DNA from: JAHRAH01 sp051009015
GTDB lineage: Bacteria > Pseudomonadota > Gammaproteobacteria > Tethybacterales > Persebacteraceae
DNA length: 19,748 nucleotides
Reading direction: 5' to 3'
Assembly (NCBI GenBank): GCA_051009015.1
Contig: JBPCWZ010000018.1
Span: 1-19,748, forward strand
The notes below the pieces were generated by a model, which worked only from the letters and a program-made list of their open reading frames with translations, was not told the DNA's origin and ran no database searches. This document shows, piece by piece, positions 5,852 through 12,205 of this stretch (position 1 is its first letter; each line of letters starts with the position of its first letter). The translations under genes were made by a program, and so were the position numbers.

Positions 5852-6459
5852 GCCAGATTTTTCAGCATAGGAACGAATTGTACCTGTTCGCGGCGTTTTA
5901 TAACCTCCCCCCTGTTATTAACGGCGACAAGTTCCACGCCCTTATGCCCGGCAAGCGGCATGATTAATCTCGCCTTTTCGGCAAGTTGCGCGACCAATTG
6001 CTGCGGGATGACATCGGCTTCGGCGCAAACAACAATGCCGTCAAACGGCGCAAGATCGGGGCAGCCGCCAAAGCCGTCGCCATGCATAATGCGGACATTG
6101 TCGCAGTTTCGCAAGTTTGCTTTTGCCACTGCAACAAGCGCTTTTACGCGCTCCATGCACACAACGCTATCGCACAACTCGCCGAGTATCGCGCTTTGAT
6201 AGCCGCAACCGGCGCCGATTTCCAGCACTTTCGCCAAACGCCCGCCGCCGCTGCCCGTCAGCATTTCCAGCATGCGGGCGATGACAAAAGGCTGCGAAGT
6301 TGTCTGCGAAAACCCTATCGGCAAAGGGCAATCTTCGGCGGCGCGCGAGCGCAGGGAAGGATCCAAAAACCGCGCCCGGTTGACTTTGTTTATCGCCGCC
6401 AAAACATCCTTGTCGCGAATGCGCCCGCGCAAACTTTCCGCCAATGTTTCGCCGTTCAT
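5848..6459 (-). CDS. pcm: Protein-L-isoaspartate O-methyltransferase
   Basis: A 203-residue enzyme that methylates L-isoaspartyl residues in damaged proteins, using S-adenosylmethionine, so that they can revert. The ATG at 6457-6459 overlaps the surE stop as ATGA and is preferred; an upstream in-frame ATG at 6492 would give 11 extra residues inside surE. Motifs include LPIGFSQTTSQPFVIARM (residues about 46-63, the family's LPIG-Q-TISQP block), the SAM-binding VLEIGAGCGYQSAIL (78-92), HGDGFGG and APFDGIVV, and the closing QFVPML. Length and motif order match E. coli Pcm. It is the middle gene of the surE-pcm-nlpD run. Confidence 0.95.
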   Translation of the reverse strand: MNGETLAESLRGRIRDKDVLAAINKVNRARFLDPSLRSRAAEDCPLPIGFSQTTSQPFVIARMLEMLTGSGGGRLAKVLEIGAGCGYQSAILGELCDSVVCMERVKALVAVAKANLRNCDNVRIMHGDGFGGCPDLAPFDGIVVCAEADVIPQQLVAQLAEKARLIMPLAGHKGVELVAVNNRGEVIKRREQVQFVPMLKNLA

Positions 6460-7220
6460 TCCAGCCACCCGCGCACATCTTCCATCGTGCAACTCTCCAA
6501 ACCCGCGACAACAAGCGGCGTTATGGCGACATAGTTGTTTGCAACGGCAAAAAAATCCGTCCCTTCGCCGCCGTCTTTGACCGGACCCGAAGGACCGATG
6601 GCAAAATGCATCACGCCGTTTTTATCATTATCACAGCGCATTGCCGCCGATGATGCCGCCCGCCGCCCGAGCCGGGTGATGCGGTTTCCTTTGATATCCG
6701 CCGCCGGAATGTTTGGCGCATTGATATTAACAACCGCCGATTTGCCGCTTTTTATCATGCCGCTTTGTACAAGTTGTTTTGCCGCCCGGCATGCGCCGTC
6801 AAAATCCCGCGTTAAATCCGCATCCGAAGGCGCATTCCGCCCGGCGACAAGCGATATCGCCAGCGCCGGAATATCGTGCAAATGCGCGCAAACCGCCGCG
6901 GCAACCGTGCCGGAATAAACCGTATCCTCGCCCAGATTAGGACCGTCATTAATGCCGGAAACGATAATATCGGGGCGCGGCACAAAATCACTTGAAAGCG
7001 CCAGATGCACACAATCCGCCGGAGTGCCATCAACAACAAAACGCCCGCCGCCAAGCGGCGATACCGCAACATTCCGCCGCAAAGTCAAAGCGGCAGAAAC
7101 GCCGCTTTGGTTTGCCGCCGGCGCGACAACAAAGATATCGCCGCAACCGCCGAGCGCGCCGGCAAGGGCATTAATGCCCGCCGCTTCAATGCCGTCGTCG
7201 TTGGTTATCAAAATGCGCAT
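6456..7220 (-). CDS. surE: 5'/3'-nucleotidase SurE
   Basis: A 254-residue survival-protein-E phosphatase, metal-dependent and active on nucleoside monophosphates. The start is the ATG at 7218-7220, giving MRILITNDDGIEAAGI, which carries the DD metal ligands at residues 8-9. The open frame runs 34 codons further upstream, but that part is translated tRNA-Pro sequence and is not protein. Other conserved blocks are VVAPAANQSG, DGTPADCVHLAL and SGINDGPNLGEDTVYSGTVA. The start lies 60 nt downstream of the tRNA, so surE may share a transcript with tRNA-Pro and the ihfA-merR genes. The stop overlaps the pcm start. Confidence 0.95.
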   Translation of the reverse strand: MRILITNDDGIEAAGINALAGALGGCGDIFVVAPAANQSGVSAALTLRRNVAVSPLGGGRFVVDGTPADCVHLALSSDFVPRPDIIVSGINDGPNLGEDTVYSGTVAAAVCAHLHDIPALAISLVAGRNAPSDADLTRDFDGACRAAKQLVQSGMIKSGKSAVVNINAPNIPAADIKGNRITRLGRRAASSAAMRCDNDKNGVMHFAIGPSGPVKDGGEGTDFFAVANNYVAITPLVVAGLESCTMEDVRGWLE

Positions 7221-7278
7221 GGCAACACAACCGTCAAAATAGCGCGAAAAACAAACGCCCGCAAACCGGCGACAAGCC

Positions 7279-7354
<76 letters not shown>

Positions 7355-7361
7355 GACTTTT

Positions 7362-7679
7362 TCACAGCAACTTAATAATCTTTTCTATTTCGCGGCATGC
7401 CGATTCTATCGCATCGCCGCTTTTTTTTGCCGCCAGCCGCCGCCGCGCGCCGGCGACGGTGCAAGAATCCTCAACAATGAGTTTTGCAATGCGCCGCAAC
7501 ATCAAAACCGCCTCGCGGTTGTAATAACGCCTGCCGCCGCGCCGGACAATGCGCGCGCGCAACTGCGGAATGTGCTTTTCCCAATAACGCACGGTGTGCG
7601 TCTTGCTGTTTGCCAGCGCGGCGGCTTCGCCGATGGCAAACAACTCGCGCTCGGGCAGCGGCGGAAAATCGTCATTCAT
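7362..7679 (-). CDS. MerR-family transcriptional regulator (small, ihfA-linked type)
   Basis: A 105-residue protein with an N-terminal winged helix-turn-helix (LFAIGEAAALANSKTHTVRY, then WEKHIPQLRARIVRRGGRRY, residues about 13-52) followed by YNREAVLMLRRIAKLI and a short helical tail. It has no effector-binding domain and no metal-ligand cysteines. The ATG at 7677-7679 overlaps the ihfA end by 8 bp and gives the normal length; the longer open frame upstream is antisense-like read-through of ihfA. A MerR protein between ihfA and tRNA-Pro is the usual gammaproteobacterial arrangement. Its target and signal are unknown. Confidence 0.9.
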   Translation of the reverse strand: MNDDFPPLPERELFAIGEAAALANSKTHTVRYWEKHIPQLRARIVRRGGRRYYNREAVLMLRRIAKLIVEDSCTVAGARRRLAAKKSGDAIESACREIEKIIKLL

Positions 7680-7965
7680 CCTTGTCGCGCACGGCATCGC
7701 GCAGTTTGCCGCCGGCGGTAAAAGTCGCCACGCGCCGCGCCGATACTTCCGCCGCCGCGCCGGTCTTCGGGTTGCGCGCCGGTCGGGGGTTTTTGACGCG
7801 GCAGCGAAAAACGCCAAAACCGCGCACGCGCACTTCGCCATCCTCGGCAATGCGCCGCGACAACTCGCCAAAAAAATCGCCGACAAACCGCCGGGCATCG
7901 GCAAAAGATCCCGTCTCCGCTTTCAATATCTCGGCAATGTCGCGGCGGGTCATTGTTTTTTTCAT
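7672..7965 (-). CDS. ihfA: Integration host factor subunit alpha
   Basis: A 97-residue DNABII protein that bends DNA as a dimer with IhfB. Conserved elements are TRRDIAEIL at the N-terminus, the beta-arm core VRVRGFGVFRCRVKNPRPAR and NPKTG with the intercalating proline (residues about 46-70), then VSARRVATFTAGGKLR. The ATG at 7963-7965 overlaps the pheT stop as ATGA and sets the length to that of E. coli IhfA; an upstream in-frame ATG would lie deep inside pheT. Position after pheT distinguishes it from IhfB and HU. Confidence 0.93.
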   Translation of the reverse strand: MKKTMTRRDIAEILKAETGSFADARRFVGDFFGELSRRIAEDGEVRVRGFGVFRCRVKNPRPARNPKTGAAAEVSARRVATFTAGGKLRDAVRDKDE

Positions 7966-10367
7966 TGTTCTTCGCCCCGGTCTTTTGCTTCGCCCGCTTG
8001 CTCCCGCACTTGCGCGCCGAAAGCCGCCAGCACCGCGCACACTTGCGCCTCCGCTTTGTTAATGTCTTTGTCGGTCAGGTTTTTTTCCTTTCCCTGCATT
8101 GTAATACGCAAAGCAAAACTTTTTTTGCCGGACGGAAGATTATCCCCGGCATAACAATCAAATAATTCCACGCCGATAACCGGCGCTTTTGCCGCCGCCC
8201 GCGCCTTTGCCAGCAAACCGCCAACTGCGCCATCGGACGGGGCGAGCATTGCAACATCGCGCCAAACCAGCGGAAAACGCGAAACTTCCCGCACTTTCGC
8301 CGGCGGCGAACGGCGCAACTTGTCAAGCGACAACTCAAACATCAGCGGCGGCGAACGAAACCCCCAATCATCGGCAAGGCGCGGATGACACTCGCCAATC
8401 ATGCCAACCATCTCGCCGCCGACAACCAGCGCGGCGGCGCGGCGCGGATGAAAAACCGGCGGGGTTTTATCTTCCGCCAGAGAATCGGCAATGACATCCG
8501 GCAGCATATCTTCCACAACGCCCTTAAGGTCGTAAAGATCGGCGGCGCGGTTGCCGTGCCACTGCAAAGGTTTTGCCGCCCCCCAAACAAGGGCGCCAAG
8601 TTGTTGCGGTTGTTGCGGCAAGTTATCGCTTTCGCTTTCGTCATTATGATAAAAGCACTTGCCTATTTCAAACAACGCCCCGCGCTCCTGACGATGACCG
8701 GCATTAAAACGCGCCGCCGCCATCAGCCCGGCAAACAACTGCGTGCGCATAACCGCCATCTCTTCGCTTATCGGGTTTTGCAGTGCGACCGCCTTTTTGT
8801 CGCCAAAACGCCGCTCCCATTCGCGCGGCACAAAAGCATAAGACACTATCTCAAAAAACCCGCGCGCGGCAAAAAACCGCCGCAATCGCGATTCGGCAAA
8901 ATCCGCAGGCGGCATCAAAGGCGCATTTGCTTTCGGCACCGTCGCCTTGATGCGATGATAACCCCAGGCGCGGGCGACTTCCTCGGCGATATCGGCGGCA
9001 ATGTGCAAATCAAAACGCCACAAAGGAGGAACTGCCACAAGCATTCCGTCTTCGCGGGTTTCGGTTTCAATGCCCGATGCGCGCAACATTTTGGCGGCGG
9101 CGGCGTTGGTAATATCGGGCATTCCCAGCAAACCGCGCATGCCGTTGCCATCCGCGCATATCGGCGCGCGGCTTTGGCTTTGGCTTCCGGCGGAATGGAT
9201 ATTGCCCGCTTTTCCGCCGCACAGGGTTTTTATCAATCGCGCAGCAATGGCAAGGGCATTTGGCGGCAGCGAAGAATCCACCCCGCGCTCAAAACGAAAG
9301 GCGGCTTCGGATGTCAGTTGATGGCGGCGGGTTTTGCCGCGCACCGCTTCGGGGGCGAAAGACGCCGCTTCTATCAAAATGTTTTTTGTATCCGCGCCGA
9401 CTGCGCTTGTCAAACCGCCCATAACGCCGCCGAGCGCCGCCGGTTGATGATGGTCGGCTATCAGCAAATCATCCGCCGCAAGTTGCTTTTTTGTGCCGTC
9501 AAGGAGTGTTATGTTTTCGCCCGCGGCGGCGTATCGGACGACAATGCCGCCGTTAAGTTTGTCCAAATCAAAAGCATGCGCCGGCTGCCCCCACACTATC
9601 GCCAGATAGTTGGTAATATCCACAACGGCATTAATGGCGCGCATTCCGCACCGCTCCAAAAGCGTCCGCAGCCACACCGGAGATGGCAGGGCGCAATTAA
9701 CATCGCGAATAATCACGCAGCCATAAAACGGGCATGCTTCCGCCGCGTCAATACGCACCGGAAAAACTTCGTCAATGTCGGCTTTGTGCTGCGGCGGCGG
9801 CGGCGATGGCAAAGGAATATTAAGATGCGCGCAAACTTCGCGGGCAATGCCCAGATGACTCAGACAATCGCCGCGGTTTGGCGTTATCGCCACATCCAAA
9901 ATGTCATCGTCAAGCGCAAGTGTTTCGGCGGCATCCGCTCCCGCGACAAGTTCGTCTTCCAACTGCAAAATACCGGCGGCATCTTCGCCAATGCCGAGTT
10001 CCAATGCCGAGCAAATCATTCCCGCCGATTCCACCCCGCGTATGCTGCGGGCGGTTATCCTGGTTTTGCCGATGCGCGCGCCCGGGGCGGCAACGGCAAC
10101 GGTCATCCCCGCGGCGACATTCGGCGCGCCGCAAACAATGCTTTGGGCTTCGCCGCCGGTATTCACCGTGCATAGTTTCAGTTTGTCGGCATCCGGATGC
10201 GCCGCCGCCGTCAGCACTTTGCCGATGACAATGCCTTCGGCATCGGCAAACTTATCGGCGGATTCCACTTCCAACCCCCGCCCGGTCAAAATAGCGGCAA
10301 GTTCGGAAGCGGGCGGCATATCCGCCACACCGCTTATTCGCCTAAGCCATCTGCGCGATATTTTCAT
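7962..10367 (-). CDS. pheT: Phenylalanine--tRNA ligase subunit beta
   Basis: An 801-residue beta subunit of the alpha2-beta2 enzyme, close to the 795 of E. coli. It starts with MKISRRWLRRISG. The EMAP-like tRNA-binding domain spans residues about 44-150 (GKVLTAAAHPDADKLKLCTV, IVCGAPN). The B3/B4 editing region follows with TPNRGDCLSHLGIAREV, and DITNYL and WGQPAHAFD. Further on are FRFERGVD, the B5 domain, and a catalytic-like fold with ISEEMAVMRTQL. The C-terminal FDX-ACB anticodon-binding domain runs from about residue 705 (SRFPLVWRDVAMLAP, LFDCYAG, GKKSFALRI, LTDKDIN). Both ends overlap neighbours by 4 bp (ATGA with pheS and with ihfA), so it is translationally coupled. A charged tail of about 10 residues extends past the usual end. 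Confidence 0.97.
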   Translation of the reverse strand: MKISRRWLRRISGVADMPPASELAAILTGRGLEVESADKFADAEGIVIGKVLTAAAHPDADKLKLCTVNTGGEAQSIVCGAPNVAAGMTVAVAAPGARIGKTRITARSIRGVESAGMICSALELGIGEDAAGILQLEDELVAGADAAETLALDDDILDVAITPNRGDCLSHLGIAREVCAHLNIPLPSPPPPQHKADIDEVFPVRIDAAEACPFYGCVIIRDVNCALPSPVWLRTLLERCGMRAINAVVDITNYLAIVWGQPAHAFDLDKLNGGIVVRYAAAGENITLLDGTKKQLAADDLLIADHHQPAALGGVMGGLTSAVGADTKNILIEAASFAPEAVRGKTRRHQLTSEAAFRFERGVDSSLPPNALAIAARLIKTLCGGKAGNIHSAGSQSQSRAPICADGNGMRGLLGMPDITNAAAAKMLRASGIETETREDGMLVAVPPLWRFDLHIAADIAEEVARAWGYHRIKATVPKANAPLMPPADFAESRLRRFFAARGFFEIVSYAFVPREWERRFGDKKAVALQNPISEEMAVMRTQLFAGLMAAARFNAGHRQERGALFEIGKCFYHNDESESDNLPQQPQQLGALVWGAAKPLQWHGNRAADLYDLKGVVEDMLPDVIADSLAEDKTPPVFHPRRAAALVVGGEMVGMIGECHPRLADDWGFRSPPLMFELSLDKLRRSPPAKVREVSRFPLVWRDVAMLAPSDGAVGGLLAKARAAAKAPVIGVELFDCYAGDNLPSGKKSFALRITMQGKEKNLTDKDINKAEAQVCAVLAAFGAQVREQAGEAKDRGEEQ

Positions 10368-11362
10368 TGTCCGGCAAACTGGCGCAAAAAGCGCAAATCA
10401 TTGTCAAAAAACTGGCGGATATCGCGTATGCCCCAGCGCAACATTGCCAAACGCTCCACGCCCATGCCAAAGGCAAAAGCGCGGTAAGTTTGCGCGCAAA
10501 CGCCGCCGGCGGAAAGGACATTGGGATGCACCATCCCGCAACCGGCGACTTCCAGCCACTCGCCGCCGCGCCGAATATCGCACTCGGCGGAAGGTTCGGT
10601 AAAGGGAAAATAAGACGGGCGAAAGCGCACATCAATGGTATCATCGCCGAAAAAGGCGCGAAAAAACATCGCCAAAACGCCTTTCAAATCGGTAAAGGCG
10701 ATGGTTTCATCAACCCAAAGCCCTTCTATCTGATGAAACATAGGAGAATGCGTAGCATCGTGGTCGCACCGGTATACCCGCCCCGGCGCGATAATCCGCA
10801 GCGGCGGCTTGTTGTTGAGCAGATGGCGAATCTGCACCGGCGAAGTGTGCGTGCGCAAAAGATGCGCGCCGCCTTCGGTATAAAAAGTATCATGCATGGA
10901 GCGCGCCGGATGGTCGGGCGGATGGTTGAGCGCGGTAAAGTTGTAATAATCACTCTCAATCTCGGGACCATCGGCAACGGCAAAACCGGCGGCGGCAAAG
11001 ATGGCGGACGCCCGCTCGGTCGCCAAAGTCAGCGGATGCAACGCGCCCGCGCCACAAGCACGGCCGGGCAAACTAACATCCGGCGAAGATTCTTGCAGCA
11101 CTTTGGCGATATTGTCATCGCGCAAAGTTTTGTGCCGTTCGGCAAGCATCGCCTCAAACCCGGCGCGCAAGACATTGACGCGCGCGCCCGCCGCCGGTCT
11201 TTGTTCTTTCGGCAGTGCGCCGAGTTGTTTAAGTTGCCGTTGGATTTCGCCGTTGCGCCCCAAAAACGCCGCCTTGACGGCATCCAGTTGCGCTTCGGTG
11301 TTCGCGGCGTTCAGGCGGCTTTGCGCCGCTTTCAATAGCCGCCCGCCGTCATCTTCAGGCAT
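10364..11362 (-). CDS. pheS: Phenylalanine--tRNA ligase subunit alpha
   Basis: A 332-residue catalytic subunit (E. coli 327). An N-terminal helical arm (residues about 1-90) is followed by the class II core. It contains HPLTLATERA, GPEIESDYYNFTALNHPPDH with PARSMHDTF, LRTHTSPVQIR, motif 2 GRVYRCDHDATHSPMFHQIE, FRPSYFPFTEPSAE, and motif 3 AFGMGVERLAML, which binds ATP. The ATG at 11360-11362 (MPEDDGG) overlaps rplT by 8 bp, like the ihfA-merR junction, and gives normal length; an upstream ATG at 11392 would add 10 residues inside rplT. The stop overlaps the pheT start. Confidence 0.96.
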   Translation of the reverse strand: MPEDDGGRLLKAAQSRLNAANTEAQLDAVKAAFLGRNGEIQRQLKQLGALPKEQRPAAGARVNVLRAGFEAMLAERHKTLRDDNIAKVLQESSPDVSLPGRACGAGALHPLTLATERASAIFAAAGFAVADGPEIESDYYNFTALNHPPDHPARSMHDTFYTEGGAHLLRTHTSPVQIRHLLNNKPPLRIIAPGRVYRCDHDATHSPMFHQIEGLWVDETIAFTDLKGVLAMFFRAFFGDDTIDVRFRPSYFPFTEPSAECDIRRGGEWLEVAGCGMVHPNVLSAGGVCAQTYRAFAFGMGVERLAMLRWGIRDIRQFFDNDLRFLRQFAGQ

Positions 11363-11708
11363 GGCGGCGCGCGACAGCCGCCAATTCGCCAAAGGCGGGG
11401 TCGCCCGTCATCGCCATTTCGGCGAGGATTTTGCGGTTGAGCAACACTCCGGCGCGTTTCAGCCCGTTCATAAAAGCGCCATAAGTAAGCCCTTGTTCGC
11501 GGGCGGCGGCATTGATGCGGACTATCCACAACCTGCGAAAGTCGCGTTTTTTGCGGCGGCGGTCGCGATAGGCGAATTGTCCGGCGCGCAGGACGGCTTG
11601 TTTGGCGACGCGATAGACATTCTTGCGCCGCCCGCGAAAACCGGCGGCGCGCGCCAAAACGCGCTTATGACGGCGATGGGCGGTAACGCCGCGTTTGACT
11701 CTGGGCAT
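11355..11708 (-). CDS. rplT: 50S ribosomal protein L20
   Basis: A 117-residue protein essential for early 50S assembly. It starts MPRVKRGVTAHRRHKRVLAR, then AAGFRGRRKNVYRVAKQAVL, YRDRRRKKRDFRRLWIVRIN and GLTYGAFMNGLKRAGV, all typical of L20. GGAG (plus-strand ctcc 11719-11722) sits 10 nt before the ATG, directly next to a perfect 16-bp palindrome. The gap from rpmI, 158 nt, is longer than usual. L20 regulates its own operon by binding mRNA in several bacteria. Confidence 0.97.
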   Translation of the reverse strand: MPRVKRGVTAHRRHKRVLARAAGFRGRRKNVYRVAKQAVLRAGQFAYRDRRRKKRDFRRLWIVRINAAAREQGLTYGAFMNGLKRAGVLLNRKILAEMAMTGDPAFGELAAVARRHA

Positions 11709-11866
11709 TGTTTATATTCTCCGTGCGGATATCCGCACAGCCGTCTGCCGTGCGGTTGTGATGTTTTGCGCGCTTGCGATGCGCCAAATGCTTGACGCTT
11801 GCGCGTTTGTTTCGCGCCGCGTGTTTGTATTAGTTCGGGACATTGCCGATTCTCCGGGCGGCGCGA
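11709..11866 (-). promoter_or_regulatory. Structured rpmI-rplT spacer, candidate L20-type leader
   Basis: On the minus strand the 158-nt spacer contains three mutually complementary 6-nt segments: CCGCAC (11750-11755), GTGCGG (11733-11738) and CCGCAC (11723-11728). The middle one can pair with either the first (11-nt loop) or the third (ATAT loop), and the third abuts the rplT GGAG. This is the layout of a translation switch. There is no U-tract, so it is not an ordinary terminator. No coding sequence is evident in the spacer. Binding by L20 is inferred from known autoregulation in other bacteria, not shown here. Confidence 0.5.
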
Positions 11867-12067
11867 TTAACTATACGGCATCAGCCGGGCAATGCGCCGG
11901 GCATCTTTGCCTTGCACATGCGCGCTATCGCGGCGCAACCTGCGCTTTTGGTCGGGCGATTTGTGCGAGAGGCAATGACGGCAATAGGCGCGCGCCCGCT
12001 TGATCTTGCCGGTCCCCGTGCGCCGAAACCGCTTCGCCGCCGCTTTGTTAGTTTTCATCTTTGGCAT
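11867..12067 (-). CDS. rpmI: 50S ribosomal protein L35
   Basis: A 66-residue basic protein starting MPKMKTNKAAAKRFRRTGTG, with KIKRARAYCRHCLSHKSPDQ and KRRLR, and ending ARLMPYS. This is the standard L35 pattern and length. The ATG at 12065-12067 has only a weak GGA-type ribosome-binding site. It is the first gene of the pheST ribosomal cluster here, because infC, normally directly upstream, is missing. Confidence 0.96.
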   Translation of the reverse strand: MPKMKTNKAAAKRFRRTGTGKIKRARAYCRHCLSHKSPDQKRRLRRDSAHVQGKDARRIARLMPYS

Positions 12068-12110
12068 CTGTCCGTCCTGTATTGTGTCGCCGCATCAAAA
12101 AGATTCGCCA

Positions 12111-12116
12111 ATTATA
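12111..12116 (-). promoter_or_regulatory. Candidate -10 element for rpmI-rplT-pheST
   Basis: On the minus strand TATAAT lies 43 bp before the rpmI ATG, predicting a leader of about 37 nt. No clear -35 appears at 16-18 bp. An upstream perfect palindrome, gcaaatttgc (12130-12139), overlaps the -35 zone and could be an operator. The 138-bp gap 12068-12205 otherwise holds only the helicase 3' hairpin. Confidence 0.45.
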
Positions 12117-12176
12117 CCCGCAAACCGCCGCAAATTTGCACTTTTTCGCATTTGCCGATAATATTTTCCCCGTCAA

Positions 12177-12203
12177 GCGCGGCGGGCGTCTGTCACGCCG
12201 CGC
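12177..12203 (-). terminator. Hairpin after the helicase gene, possible weak terminator
   Basis: On the minus strand GCGCGGCG and CGCCGCGC form a perfect 8-bp stem with an 11-nt loop, starting 3 bp past the helicase stop. No T-run follows directly, though ggggaaaatatt comes shortly after. It may stabilise the transcript end or give factor-dependent termination before the rpmI promoter. Confidence 0.4.
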
Positions 12204-12205
12204 CG

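Noticed and set aside
8385..10175. 596-aa plus-strand open frame
   Set aside because: Entirely antisense to pheT, which has clear conserved domains; long antisense frames are expected with this codon bias.
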